A DNA stretch of 64,000 nucleotides from an uncultured Prevotellaceae bacterium. GTDB taxonomy: Bacteria > Bacteroidota > Bacteroidia > Bacteroidales > Bacteroidaceae. The stretch is from the NCBI GenBank assembly GCA_946185485.1, contig CAMHJQ010000014.1, positions 1-64,000 of the forward strand, given 5' to 3'. Numbering within the stretch: position 1 is the stretch's first letter; each line of letters starts with the position of its first letter. Positions 1-8,505 of the stretch are shown in pieces. The position numbers were made by a program, and so were the translations under genes. A model generated the notes under the pieces. The model worked only from the letters and a program-made list of their open reading frames with translations. It made no database searches and was not told where the DNA came from.

Positions 1-411
1 TATGTCCGTATGGATCGAGGCGACGAGATAGTCAGCAACCTCCTCGAAATCTGCGAAAAGGAGAATATTCCATCTGCGGTTTTCTCTGGTATCGGTGGCT
101 GTCAGAGTGCAGAACTACAGGTGTTCATTCCTGAGACTGGCAGCTTTGAGACTGAGCGACTGGAGGGTATGCTTGAACTTGTATCACTCAATGGAAACGT
201 GGTAAGAGACGATAAAGGTCAACTATTCCACCATACCCATGCCCTATTCTCATTCAAAAAGGATGGCCAGCATGGGATGGCAGGAGGACACCTGAAGGCT
301 ACAACCGTCCTTTATACTGCCGAAATAGAGCTGCGTCCTACTATTGGTGGATCTATCGGTAGAAAATTCGACCCTGAGACTGGTACTGGATTTTGGGAAT
401 TTAAAGAATGA
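1..411 (+). CDS. PPC/DUF296 domain protein, 5' truncated by window edge
   Basis: The reading frame is open from the first base and reads YVRMDRGDEIV, which matches the start of the PPC (plant and prokaryote conserved, DUF296) fold, so the true start lies left of the window and the ATG at 10 is probably internal. The body shows the family core: a Gly-rich turn (SGIGGCQSAEL), HHTHALFSF, and a C-terminal GxHLKATTVLYTAEIEL strand pair. PPC proteins are small trimeric proteins of mostly unknown bacterial function, some linked to DNA binding. The stop overlaps the next start (ATGA), which indicates a translationally coupled operon. Function is not inferable beyond the fold. Confidence 0.8.
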   Translation, partial: YVRMDRGDEIVSNLLEICEKENIPSAVFSGIGGCQSAELQVFIPETGSFETERLEGMLELVSLNGNVVRDDKGQLFHHTHALFSFKKDGQHGMAGGHLKATTVLYTAEIELRPTIGGSIGRKFDPETGTGFWEFKE

Positions 412-785
412 ATGATATGGCACACGGTCATCTTTGGTTGTTTAATATGGATATGTGCTGTGGGATGCAGATTTCCTCACTCTTAGCAAAACTGGAAGAT
501 TGCAAGAGGATGGGAAGAACTACATCTTGTGTGGTCAATCCCAACTATCCTGCGGCTTCCAACGAGGACTATCTATTTGACTGCATGAACTTATATGCCA
601 GGCTTGGTGATGACGGGACGGTTGAACTATCGGGGACTGTTTTCTATTGGGATCCTGTCGATGGCGATACTCAGAAGTCCACGACAATCAAAACATTCCC
701 AGACCTTGATGACTGTCTTAGTTGGCTTGGCAATGAGAGTGCCGCCCGCGACAAGTGTGTTGAAATGTTAGACGAAAATTGTTAG
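408..785 (+). CDS. Hypothetical protein, 125 aa
   Basis: I do not recognise a family. The start codon overlaps the stop of the PPC-domain gene by four bases, so it is very likely a real co-translated gene. The product is acidic, cytosolic (no signal peptide or membrane segment) and Cys-rich for its size (about seven Cys, including CCGM near residue 18 and a C-terminal Cys). It ends six bases before the start of the SGNH hydrolase, so the three genes appear to form one unit. Confidence 0.7.
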   Translation: MNDMAHGHLWLFNMDMCCGMQISSLLAKLEDCKRMGRTTSCVVNPNYPAASNEDYLFDCMNLYARLGDDGTVELSGTVFYWDPVDGDTQKSTTIKTFPDLDDCLSWLGNESAARDKCVEMLDENC

Positions 786-790
786 TGAGT

Positions 791-1570
791 ATGAAGAAAC
801 TACTGTTACTGCTAATTCTTGTCATTGCTTCACCAAAAATTGGGATAAACGTTGATGCAAGTAACTCTATTGTCTCAATCTGCAATATCATTAAGAAAGG
901 AGTACGCTTTCTGTTTATCGGCGACTCTATTACCGATGGCGGTTGGGGACGTAGCGGTGGAAAAATGATGCCTACAGAGGAACGGAACCTGAAGGACTTG
1001 AACCACATCTATGGTCATAGTTACATGATGCTGTGTGCTGCCAGAATTCAGAGCGATTATCCAGAGCAGGAAACTCAGTTCTTCAATCGTGGTATCTCAG
1101 GTAACACACTACGAGACCTCCAGGAACGTTGGAAAGCAGATTGTCTCGACTTAAACCCTGATATGGTGACGTTGCTTGTCGGAACCAATGATGTTGACTT
1201 GTATCTAAGTGGTAAAGCTCCGCTCGACATGCAGCAGTGGGAGCATGACTATCGTCAACTACTCGATCAACTCCGTGAAGCCAATCCAGATGTGAGAATA
1301 GCACTTGGAACACCTTTTGTCGCAAAGGTTGGAAGAATAGGATCGGCTGAAAATTACCAGAAACGAAAAGAATTAATAGCTGCGTGTGCAAAGGTTGTTC
1401 GACGAATTGATGTAGACTACGCAACTATCTTGCTCGATTATGAGAAAATGTTCGATGAACTGACAAAGCAAAATCCCTCTTATTGGGTATGGGATGGCAT
1501 ACATCCAACAGCGGCAGGACATCAAAAAATGGCCGATTTGTGGCTGAATACAGTAATAAACTCGGATTAA
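791..1570 (+). CDS. SGNH/GDSL-family lipase/esterase-like hydrolase, secreted
   Basis: Predicted serine hydrolase acting on an ester, possibly an acetylated glycan. All SGNH blocks are visible: block I GDSITDGG (nucleophile Ser), block II GISGNT, block III GTND, and block V DGIHPTAAGH with the catalytic Asp and His. The N-terminus MKKLLLLLILVIA is a signal peptide. I chose the ATG at 791; the frame opens upstream at a TTG (779), but only the ATG places the Lys-Lys-hydrophobic signal at the very start. About 259 aa, normal for the family. It follows the 125-aa unknown directly and is followed four bases later by another exported protein. Substrate is unknown. Confidence 0.9.
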   Translation: MKKLLLLLILVIASPKIGINVDASNSIVSICNIIKKGVRFLFIGDSITDGGWGRSGGKMMPTEERNLKDLNHIYGHSYMMLCAARIQSDYPEQETQFFNRGISGNTLRDLQERWKADCLDLNPDMVTLLVGTNDVDLYLSGKAPLDMQQWEHDYRQLLDQLREANPDVRIALGTPFVAKVGRIGSAENYQKRKELIAACAKVVRRIDVDYATILLDYEKMFDELTKQNPSYWVWDGIHPTAAGHQKMADLWLNTVINSD

Positions 1571-1574
1571 AAGA

Positions 1575-1943
1575 ATGAAACTTCTTATCACGCTATCCCT
1601 GATGTGGTTCTCAATAGCCAACCTCCAGGCACAGAGCATAAGCCATATCGAAACAACGAAGAACTGGTACTACATCTATGACCAGAACGGCAAAAAGATC
1701 AAAACTCTCAGTACATCACAGGGTGAACTGAAAGGCTATAGTTCCACCTTTTATATAATAAAGCAGGGGTCAGCCTTCTATGTCACCTATGATGTGAACG
1801 GGAAACGGCTACATACATTCGGTGCTGCGTCAGTCGGTGAGATCCTGGCTGTGTCGGGCGATACCTTTATGAGTCGCCAGGGTGCATGGATTCACACCTG
1901 GAGTAAAGAGGGTAAGAAGATCAGTACAAGGGCAGCTAAATAA
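1575..1943 (+). CDS. Small secreted protein with three degenerate YDxNGK-type repeats
   Basis: 122 aa with a clear signal peptide (MKLLITLSLMWFSIANLQAQ, cut probable after AQA/Q). The mature part carries three spaced beta-hairpin-like units: YIYDQNGKKIKTLS, VTYDVNGKRLHTFG and HTWSKEGKKISTRA. This resembles single-blade repeats of small periplasmic proteins, but I recognise no named family. It starts four bases after the SGNH stop, so it is co-expressed and probably exported with the hydrolase. Confidence 0.75.
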   Translation: MKLLITLSLMWFSIANLQAQSISHIETTKNWYYIYDQNGKKIKTLSTSQGELKGYSSTFYIIKQGSAFYVTYDVNGKRLHTFGAASVGEILAVSGDTFMSRQGAWIHTWSKEGKKISTRAAK

Positions 1944-1958
1944 CAAATTGTATATCTT

Positions 1959-2548
1959 ATGAATCAATATTTTAAAAACTTTTATGAAGGATTAAATCCT
2001 GCTGACTATATTGATATTCCTGACAAAATAAGAGATTTGTTGTGGGAAGCTTACAATGTGAAAGTAAACTCAAACAAGGGAAAGATAAGCTAATGGTGCT
2101 ATATGTATGTATAAATGAATTGTATAACAATCTATGCCAGTTAGAAAAAATTGGTATAGATACAGACAAAGACCTTTTTATATATCGGTTTACTGGTCTT
2201 GTAAAACAAGGAGCGTCATTTCTTCCTAGTGAAAAGATAAAATGGTATGGAAAAAACGTTTTATTAGGGCATATTATCCGATGCCTAACCTCAGATAACA
2301 AATATTACCCTGAAAAAATGGAAATAGCTGCTGAATTCTTTGAATCAAAGACCGGGAAAAAAATAAATTTGGCTTCCGCAAGGCACGTTAACGTATCTAA
2401 CTTTGAAGATGAGAAAGATAGTATTGACCCAAATTTTGTTGAAGCTGTAGAGCTACTACGAAAGTGCGGTTTCATCAATGCAGAATACACCTCAAGGCGG
2501 AGAGAAACGCTCCAATACAGGAAAAAGAATGGTCGAACCCAAAATTGA
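1959..2548 (+). pseudogene. AT-rich hypothetical gene, apparently split by a frameshift
   Basis: Two overlapping frames look like halves of one gene. The first starts at ATG 1959 (MNQYFKNFYEGLNPADY...) and ends at TAA 2091-2093 after 44 codons. The second is open from about 2042 (GTG) and from an in-register ATG at 2093 (TAATG coupling) to 2548, with a helical, lysine-rich product ending RRRETLQYRKKNGR. Both pieces have plausible protein character across 2050-2090, which suggests a one-base slip near the run CAAGGGAAAG. The alternative is two coupled genes. Codon use is far more AT-rich than in the neighbours. The part IKWYGKNVLLGHIIRCL faintly recalls RteC-type proteins of conjugative elements, too weak for a call. 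Confidence 0.5.
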
Positions 2549-2610
2549 CCGTTAAACTTTCATAAAAGAAAAACGGAACCTAAAACGGAACCTCTGAAAG
2601 GGAGAAATAA

Positions 2611-2638
2611 AAAACCCGCTGATTTTCAGCGGGTTTTA
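2611..2638. terminator. Bidirectional rho-independent terminator
   Basis: A perfect stem AAAACCCGCTGA / TCAGCGGGTTTT with a 3-nt loop lies between the AT-rich gene and the tRNA-Ser. Runs of A upstream and T downstream let it work in both directions, ending the rightward gene and the leftward tRNA transcript. Confidence 0.85.
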
Positions 2639-2649
2639 AATTCTTTGAG

Positions 2650-2734
2650 CGGAGAGAGAGGGATTCGAACCCCCGGTGCCTCTCAGCACGACGGTTTTCA
2701 AGACCGTTGTAATCGACCACTCTACCATCTCTCC
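2650..2734 (-). tRNA. tRNA-Ser (anticodon UGA)
   Basis: On the minus strand the 85-nt sequence folds as a class II tRNA: acceptor GGAGAGA pairs with TCTCTCC plus discriminator G, the anticodon loop CTTGAAA gives anticodon TGA, there is a long serine-type variable arm (GTGCTGAGAGGCAC), and the T loop TTCGAAT is flanked by a GGGGG/CCCTC stem. No CCA is encoded. Its 3' end faces the AT-rich gene, the usual side for integration of mobile elements, but no integrase or duplicated 3' end is seen. Confidence 0.97.
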
Positions 2735-2760
2735 AGTGCTCGAAACTTCGAAAGCGGGTG

Positions 2761-2768
2761 CAAAGGTA
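2761..2768 (-). promoter_or_regulatory. -7 box of the tRNA-Ser promoter
   Basis: CAAAGGTA on the plus strand reads TACCTTTG on the minus strand, the Bacteroidetes -7 consensus, about 27 bases upstream of the mature tRNA 5' end. Confidence 0.7.
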
Positions 2769-2773
2769 CGACT

Positions 2774-2807
2774 AAAAATGAAGAATGAAGAATGAAGAAT
2801 GAAGAAT
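2774..2807. repeat. Tandem heptamer array (AAGAATG)n
   Basis: About four and a half copies of a 7-bp unit (AAGAATG) in the tRNA-Ser/mutS2 spacer. It belongs with the other 7-bp arrays at 37770, 46754, 46801 and 48327. Confidence 0.8.
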
Positions 2808-2886
2808 TATCCGTAATTTAATTTTTTTTAACCACAATGAATGTTTAAATCTCTTAACTATTGCCCCAAAACTCTCAACTTCTTCG

Positions 2887-2894
2887 TACCTTTG
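2887..2894 (+). promoter_or_regulatory. -7 box of mutS2
   Basis: TACCTTTG followed by C, only four bases before the mutS2 ATG. With initiation about seven bases beyond the box centre, the transcript would be almost leaderless. Confidence 0.75.
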
Positions 2895-2898
2895 CAGC

Positions 2899-5517
2899 AT
2901 GATTTACCCAAGGAACTACGAGCAAAAGATTGGCTTTGACGAAATAAGGCGGCTGTTGAAGGAGCATTGCCGTTCGGGGTTGGGCCGTGAACGCGTAGAC
3001 GAGATAGCGTTTAGGGATGATGCCGAGACGGTGAACGAGTGGCTGCAGCAGGTGCGTGAAATGCGACGGTTGCAGCAGGCTACGGACAAGCCGGAGATGA
3101 ACTATTTCTTCGACGTGCGCGAGGCCGTGGCCCGTATCCGGATGGAGAACACACATCTGGAGGAGGACGAGCTCTACGACCTGCGGCGCTCGCTGGAGAC
3201 GATAGGCGTCGTGGTGACGTTCTTGTCGCGGAAGGAGGATGACGAGGTGCCTTATCCGGCGCTGACGCGGATGGCTGAGGACGTGATGACGTTCCCGGCC
3301 ATGATTAGGCGCATTGACTCCATTCTGGACAAGTTCGGCAAAATCAAGGACTCGGCATCGATGACGCTGGCTGGCATCCGTCATGACATGGAGCAGACAT
3401 CGGGCAGCATTTCGCGCACGCTGTATACCATTTTGCATGCTGCCCAACGTGACGGTTTGGTAGCCATGGACGTGGCGCCGACATTGCGTGACGGCCGACT
3501 GATGATACCGGTTTCGCCGGGCGTGAAGCGTAAGGTGAAGGGTATTGTGCATGATGAGTCGGCAACGGGAAAGACGGTGTTCATTGAACCAGCTGAGGTG
3601 GTGGAGGCCAACAACAAGGTGCGTGAGCTGGAGGCCGCCGAGCGGCGCGAGATTGTGCGCATACTGACGGTGTTCAGCGACGAGCTGCGGCCGCAGGTAC
3701 CGCAGGTGTTGGAGTCGTACCGTTTTTTGGCTGCCATTGACCTGGTGTGTGCCAAGGCCGAGCTGGCCGAGCAGATGCAAGCCTTTGAGCCTGAGGTGAA
3801 AGGCGAGCCGGTGATGGACTGGATTCATGCCATCCACCCGTTGCTGCAGCGCTCACTCCAGAAACAGGACAAGAAGGCTGTGCCGCTGGATATTATGTTG
3901 ACAGCCTCCTCCAACCCCTCCCAAAGGAGGGGAGAACAGAGTGCATCAGATCATCGCCCCCATTCGGATGGGAACGGGGGGAGACTTCTCATCATCTCGG
4001 GCCCCAATGCCGGCGGCAAGTCGGTGTGTCTGAAGACGGTTGGTCTGTTGCAGTATATGGTGCAATGCGGCTTGTCGGTGCCCATTGGCGACCGTTCGAC
4101 GGTGGGCATGTTTGAAAGCATCATGATAGACATCGGCGACGAGCAGTCGATATCCGACGACCTGAGCACCTACTCGAGCCACTTGCTGAACATGAAGATG
4201 ATGATGCGTCAGGCCAATGCACGTACCTTGTTATTAATAGACGAGTTCGGTGGCGGCACGGAGCCTACCATCGGCGGCGCTATTGCCGAGGCCGTACTGA
4301 AGCAGTTTTGGAAGAAGCAGGCCTTTGGCGTCATCACCACCCACTACCAGAACCTGAAGCACTTTGCCGACGACCATGAGGGCGTGGTGAACGGTGCCAT
4401 GCTGTACGACCGCAACCAAATGCAGGCGTTGTTCCAACTGTCGATAGGTCAGCCGGGTTCATCGTTTGCCATCGAGATAGCCCGCAAGACGGGTATTCCC
4501 GAAGAGGTCATCAGCGACGCCTCGGAGATAGTAGGCTCGGACTATGTGCAGAGCGACAAGTACCTGCAGGATATTGTGCGCGACAAGCGCTACTGGGAGG
4601 GCAAGCGCCAGACCATCCATCAGCATGAGAAATCGCTGGAAGGACACATCCAGCGCTACGAGACCAACCTGGAAGAGATAGAACGCGAGCGCAAGGCCAT
4701 TCTGAACAGAGCGAAGCAGCAGGCCGAGGAACTGCTGCAGGAGGCTAACCGTCGTATAGAGAACGCCATCCGTGACATCAAAGAGGCACAGGCCGAGAAG
4801 GAGCAGACGCGGTTGATACGCGAGGAACTGCAGGAATTCCGCGGGCAGGTGCAAAACGATGAAGCACGAGGACTGATGAGCGAAGAGGACTTTGCCAAGC
4901 GACTGCAGCAGATGGAAGAGCGCCGTGCCCGCAAGGAGAAGCGCAAAGCCGAGAAAGCCGGTCAACAGAAGGCCGTCAGCGAGAAGCTGGCAGCTCACGC
5001 CAAGGCCCAGCAGCCAGAAAACCGTCCTCTGGACAAAGGCGACAGCGTGCGCATAAAGGGAACGAATAGCGTTGGCGAAATAGAGTCCGTACAGGGCAAG
5101 CAGGCGACAGTCATCTTCGGCGGACTGCGTAGCAAGGTCAAACTGGAACAGCTGGAAAGAGCAGCCTCCCCCAGTGGTTCCCGAGGCGTGGAGACGGTTG
5201 CCGACAAGCACGCCCATCTGGCCGTACAGACATCGCATGTTACCAGGGCAACAATGGAGGACCGTCGGCAGAACTTCCATCAGGACCTGGACGTTCGCGG
5301 CATGCGTGGCGACGAGGCCGTAGACACCGTGATGCATTTCATAGACGATGCCATCTTGGTGGGTCTGAGCCGCGTGCGCATCTTGCATGGTACGGGGACG
5401 GGTATCCTTCGGCAACTGATACGCCAGTATCTTCATACGGTTCCCAACGTGAAAAGCGCCAAGGACGAGCACGTCCAGTTTGGAGGTGCCGGCATCACCG
5501 TTGTCGACTTAGATTAA
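2899..5517 (+). CDS. mutS2: MutS2 family ATPase/endonuclease with C-terminal Smr domain
   Basis: MutS2 acts in branched-DNA processing, recombination control or ribosome rescue rather than classical mismatch repair. Order of parts: MutS core/clamp region (about 1-330), ATPase with Walker A GPNAGGKS (about 368-376) and Walker B LLLIDEFGGGTEP (about 444-456), a long coiled-coil clamp rich in Glu/Arg/Lys (about 560-700), and a C-terminal Smr nuclease domain (LDVRGMRGDEA, HGTGTGILR, about 790-872). It begins MIYPRNYEQKIGF, the normal family start. At about 334-363, directly before Walker A, there is an unusual Ser/Arg/His-rich insertion encoded by palindromic repeat DNA (3903-3985). At 872 aa it is longer than usual. 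Confidence 0.97.
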   Translation: MIYPRNYEQKIGFDEIRRLLKEHCRSGLGRERVDEIAFRDDAETVNEWLQQVREMRRLQQATDKPEMNYFFDVREAVARIRMENTHLEEDELYDLRRSLETIGVVVTFLSRKEDDEVPYPALTRMAEDVMTFPAMIRRIDSILDKFGKIKDSASMTLAGIRHDMEQTSGSISRTLYTILHAAQRDGLVAMDVAPTLRDGRLMIPVSPGVKRKVKGIVHDESATGKTVFIEPAEVVEANNKVRELEAAERREIVRILTVFSDELRPQVPQVLESYRFLAAIDLVCAKAELAEQMQAFEPEVKGEPVMDWIHAIHPLLQRSLQKQDKKAVPLDIMLTASSNPSQRRGEQSASDHRPHSDGNGGRLLIISGPNAGGKSVCLKTVGLLQYMVQCGLSVPIGDRSTVGMFESIMIDIGDEQSISDDLSTYSSHLLNMKMMMRQANARTLLLIDEFGGGTEPTIGGAIAEAVLKQFWKKQAFGVITTHYQNLKHFADDHEGVVNGAMLYDRNQMQALFQLSIGQPGSSFAIEIARKTGIPEEVISDASEIVGSDYVQSDKYLQDIVRDKRYWEGKRQTIHQHEKSLEGHIQRYETNLEEIERERKAILNRAKQQAEELLQEANRRIENAIRDIKEAQAEKEQTRLIREELQEFRGQVQNDEARGLMSEEDFAKRLQQMEERRARKEKRKAEKAGQQKAVSEKLAAHAKAQQPENRPLDKGDSVRIKGTNSVGEIESVQGKQATVIFGGLRSKVKLEQLERAASPSGSRGVETVADKHAHLAVQTSHVTRATMEDRRQNFHQDLDVRGMRGDEAVDTVMHFIDDAILVGLSRVRILHGTGTGILRQLIRQYLHTVPNVKSAKDEHVQFGGAGITVVDLD
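3903..3985. repeat. Palindromic repeat inserted in frame in mutS2
   Basis: Contains CCCCTCC-CAAA-GGAGGGG (3915-3932) preceded by the asymmetric arm CCTCCTCCAA, then a second G/C-run palindrome around CCCAT-TCGG-ATGGG (3958-3971). It encodes SSNPSQRRGEQSASDH and following residues, which are not part of the conserved MutS2 fold. The element resembles those at 52308 and 62196. Confidence 0.75.
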
Positions 5518-5526
5518 AAGACAAAG

Positions 5527-5563
5527 AAGGAGCCGGAAGCAATTTCAGACTTCCGGCTCCTTT
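5527..5563. terminator. Bidirectional terminator between convergent mutS2 and trpB
   Basis: Stem AAGGAGCCGGAAG / CTTCCGGCTCCTT with a 10-nt loop, placed nine bases after the mutS2 stop and about 20 bases after the end of the leftward trpB-like gene. Confidence 0.85.
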
Positions 5564-5585
5564 CTTGATTTCTATTCCAGAATAG

Positions 5586-6944
5586 TTATTTATCCAACTC
5601 TGCCAGGTTCTTGGCTATCATCTCGTCAGTGACCGTGTAGTTCTGCAGGTCGCCGTTGATGTATGCCTCGTAGCTCGGCATGTCGATGAGTCCGTGTCCA
5701 GAGAGGTTGAAGAGGATGACTTTCTCCTCGCCAGTCTCGATGCACTTCTTGGCCTCGCGGATGGTAGCGGCGATGGCGTGGGTGCTTTCGGGGGCGGGAA
5801 TGATGCCCTCGGTACGGGCAAACAGCATACCAGCCTCGAAGGTCTCGAGCTGTGGGATGTCGACACCGTGCATCAGACCGTCCTTGATGAGCTGCGAGAT
5901 GATCATGCCTGCTCCGTGGTAGCGCAGTCCACCGGCATGGATGTTCGAAGGCTTGAAGTTATGGCCCAGCGTGAACATCGGCAGCAGCGGTGTGTAGCCG
6001 GCCTCGTCGCCGAAGTCGTAGCGGAACTGACCGCGGGTGAGCTTCGGACAGCTGTCGGGCTCAGCAGCGATGAACTCTGTGTGGCGCTCGCCGCTGAGGT
6101 TGTGGCGCATAAAGGGGAACGAGATGCCGCCGAAGTTGGAGCCGCCGCCAAAGCAACCGATGACGATGTCGGGATATTCGCCTGCCATCTGCATCTGCTT
6201 CTCGGCCTCCAGGCCGATGACGGTCTGGTGTAACGCCACATGGTTGAGCACCGAGCCCAGCGTGTACTTACAGTTGGGCGTGGTAGTAGCCAGCTCGACG
6301 GCTTCGCTGATGGCAGTACCTAAAGAACCGGGATGCGTGGGATCCTTGGTGATGATGTCCTTGCCGGCGCGTGTCGACATAGAGGGTGAACCCGTCACGG
6401 CAGCCCCGAAGGTGCGCATCACGCTGGAGCGGTAGGGCTTCTGCTGCATGGTAATCTTCACCTGATAGACGGCACACTCCAGGCCATAGAGCTTGGCAGC
6501 ATACGACAGTGCCATGCCCCACTGGCCGGCGCCCGTCTCGGTAGTGACGTTGGTGGTGCCTTCCTGCTTGGCGTAGTAGCACTGGGGCAGGGCAGAATTG
6601 ATCTTGTGAGAGCCCAGCGGATTGGTGCTTTCGTTCTTGAAGTAGATGTGGGCGGGAGTACCGAGTGCCTCCTCCAGGGCGTATGCACGCACGAGTGGGG
6701 TAGAGCGGTAGTACTTGTACTTGTCGAGCACTTCCTCGGGGATGTCAATCCAGCGATGCTCGGTGTCCAGCTCCTGCACGCAGCATTCGCGTGGGAAGAT
6801 GTGAGCCAGGTCATCGACACCTAACGGCTGCTTGGTAACCGGGTGGATGGGCGGCATGGGCTTGTTCACCATGTCAGCCTGGATGTTGTACCACTGTGTT
6901 GGAAGTTCGCTCTCTTGAAGGATGAATTTCTTTTGTTTTGACAT
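5586..6944 (-). CDS. trpB: TrpB2-type tryptophan synthase beta chain
   Basis: PLP enzyme that joins indole and serine to tryptophan. The length (about 452 aa) and the N-terminal extension (LPTQWYNIQADM...PPIHPVTKQPL) place it in the TrpB2 (TIGR01415) group rather than the TrpA-paired TrpB1. Visible motifs: GSHKINSAL with the PLP lysine, TETGAGQWG, the phosphate-binding GCFGGGSNF and, near the end, LFNLSGHGLIDM. The start at 6944 gives MSKQKKF; upstream codons lack a family match. It stands alone, not in a trp operon, so it may serve as an indole-salvage enzyme. It is transcribed divergently from the symporter. Confidence 0.95.
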   Translation of the reverse strand: MSKQKKFILQESELPTQWYNIQADMVNKPMPPIHPVTKQPLGVDDLAHIFPRECCVQELDTEHRWIDIPEEVLDKYKYYRSTPLVRAYALEEALGTPAHIYFKNESTNPLGSHKINSALPQCYYAKQEGTTNVTTETGAGQWGMALSYAAKLYGLECAVYQVKITMQQKPYRSSVMRTFGAAVTGSPSMSTRAGKDIITKDPTHPGSLGTAISEAVELATTTPNCKYTLGSVLNHVALHQTVIGLEAEKQMQMAGEYPDIVIGCFGGGSNFGGISFPFMRHNLSGERHTEFIAAEPDSCPKLTRGQFRYDFGDEAGYTPLLPMFTLGHNFKPSNIHAGGLRYHGAGMIISQLIKDGLMHGVDIPQLETFEAGMLFARTEGIIPAPESTHAIAATIREAKKCIETGEEKVILFNLSGHGLIDMPSYEAYINGDLQNYTVTDEMIAKNLAELDK

Positions 6945-6977
6945 TGTTTTTTGTTGTTGGTTAAAGATTACCGCCTG

Positions 6978-6985
6978 CAAAGGTA
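6978..6985 (-). promoter_or_regulatory. -7 box of trpB2
   Basis: Minus-strand TACCTTTG followed by C, 34 bases upstream of the start. It lies 55 bases from the oppositely oriented box of the symporter gene. Confidence 0.75.
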
Positions 6986-7040
6986 CTAATTAAAAATAAA
7001 AATTACGAAATAAGGAATAAGAATTTCTCGAAAAAATGCG

Positions 7041-7048
7041 TACCTTTG
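7041..7048 (+). promoter_or_regulatory. -7 box of the sodium:solute symporter gene
   Basis: TACCTTTG followed by CA, nine bases before the ATG at 7058, leaving at most a few bases of leader. Confidence 0.75.
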
Positions 7049-7057
7049 CAACTTGTT

Positions 7058-8503
7058 ATGATAATTATCATCGTAGTACTGCTGTATTTCGCGTTTTTGT
7101 TCGCCGTGAGCCGCTGGACTGGACGCAAAGCGACAAACGAGACTTTCTACCGTGCCGACCGCCAATCGCCGTGGTATATGGTGGCGTTCGGCATGGTGGG
7201 AGCGTCCATTTCGGGTATCACGTTCGTCTCGGTGCCCGGCATGGTGTTGCGCACGCAGATGACGTACCTGCAGACGTGTATGGGTTTCATCCTGGGCTAC
7301 GTGGTGGTGGCCTTTGTGCTTTTGCCGCTCTACTACAGGCTGAACCTGACGTCTATCTATGCATTCCTGGGACAGCGTATGGGACCTCGCTCGCATAAGA
7401 CGGGGTCGTGGTTCTTCCTGCTGTCGAAGATGACGGGGGCGGCAGTGAGATTCTATGTGGTGTGCATCATCCTGCAGCGCTTTGTTTTCGAACCCTTGGG
7501 CGTGCCTTTTGTCGTGACTGCTGTAGGATTGGTGCTGCTGATATGGCTCTATACGCGGCGCGGCGGCATCAAGACACTGGTATGGACGGACTCGCTACAG
7601 ACGGTATGCCTCTTCACGGCGTTGCTCCTTATTATATATAATGTATTAGCAGATATGGGGCTGAGCGTTGGCGAGGCCGTGCAAGCCGTGGGCAGCCATC
7701 CGATGTCGAGGGTTTTCGTTTTTGACGACTGGGTGAGCACGCAGAATTTCTGGAAGCAGTTCCTCAGTGGCGTGTTCATTGTCATCGTCATGACGGGCGT
7801 CGACCAGGACATGATGCAGAAGAACTTGACTTGCAAGACCTTACGTGGTGCGCAAAAGGATATGTGTACCTACGGTGTCCTCTTCCTGCCTGCCAACCTG
7901 CTGTTTCTGTCGCTGGGTGTCCTGCTGACGCTGTGGTATCAGCAGTATGGACTGACGATGCCCGTTATGGGTGATGAACTCTTGCCTGCGTATGTGCAAA
8001 ACGCGACAGAGAGTCATCAGCTTGCGACTAACGCCCAATGGCTGACGGCATTCTTCGTGTTGGGCATCGTGGCAGCGTCTTTCTCCAGCGCCGATTCTGC
8101 GCTGACGTCGCTGACTACTGTATACTGCGTGGATATTTGTGAACAAACGGACAACGAATGGCTGCGCAAAAGGGTACATATAGTGATGTGTGCCGTCTTT
8201 GTGCTGTTTATTCTGCTGTTCAAGAGTGTCAATTCGACCAGTCTCATCGATGCCATCTACATTCTGGTGAGCTATACGTATGGCCCCTTATTGGGAATGT
8301 TCGCCTTTTGTCTGCTGACACAGCGAAAAGTCGGAGACCGCTGGGTGCCATACGTGGCCGTTGCCTCGCCGCTGCTGTGCTATGCCATCGACCAATTGGT
8401 GACTTGTACGATGGACTATCATTTTGGCTACGAGTTGTTGATGCTCAACGGTTTGCTGACGTTCAGCGGCTTGTGGCTTTCCGGCATCCGCCGCCTTCAA
8501 TGA
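7058..8503 (+). CDS. Sodium:solute symporter (SSS family)
   Basis: Inner-membrane sodium-coupled transporter of about 481 aa with roughly 12-13 hydrophobic segments. Family signs include GASISGITFVSVPG in an early helix, LTSIYAFLGQRMG, the helix with DQDMMQKNLTC, and ASFSSADSALTSLTT, which matches the SSS sodium-site helix. I start at ATG 7058 (MIIIIVVLLYFAF) because it lies just downstream of a promoter box and begins the first helix; the frame extends a few codons further to 7046. The substrate cannot be told. It ends two bases from the convergent hybrid regulator gene. Confidence 0.92.
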   Translation: MIIIIVVLLYFAFLFAVSRWTGRKATNETFYRADRQSPWYMVAFGMVGASISGITFVSVPGMVLRTQMTYLQTCMGFILGYVVVAFVLLPLYYRLNLTSIYAFLGQRMGPRSHKTGSWFFLLSKMTGAAVRFYVVCIILQRFVFEPLGVPFVVTAVGLVLLIWLYTRRGGIKTLVWTDSLQTVCLFTALLLIIYNVLADMGLSVGEAVQAVGSHPMSRVFVFDDWVSTQNFWKQFLSGVFIVIVMTGVDQDMMQKNLTCKTLRGAQKDMCTYGVLFLPANLLFLSLGVLLTLWYQQYGLTMPVMGDELLPAYVQNATESHQLATNAQWLTAFFVLGIVAASFSSADSALTSLTTVYCVDICEQTDNEWLRKRVHIVMCAVFVLFILLFKSVNSTSLIDAIYILVSYTYGPLLGMFAFCLLTQRKVGDRWVPYVAVASPLLCYAIDQLVTCTMDYHFGYELLMLNGLLTFSGLWLSGIRRLQ

Positions 8504-8505
8504 CT

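Noticed and set aside
2875..5472. Long minus-strand ORFs (320 and 337 aa) antisense to mutS2
   Set aside because: High-GC shadow frames rich in His/Arg/Leu with no family features; the plus strand is an unmistakable MutS2.
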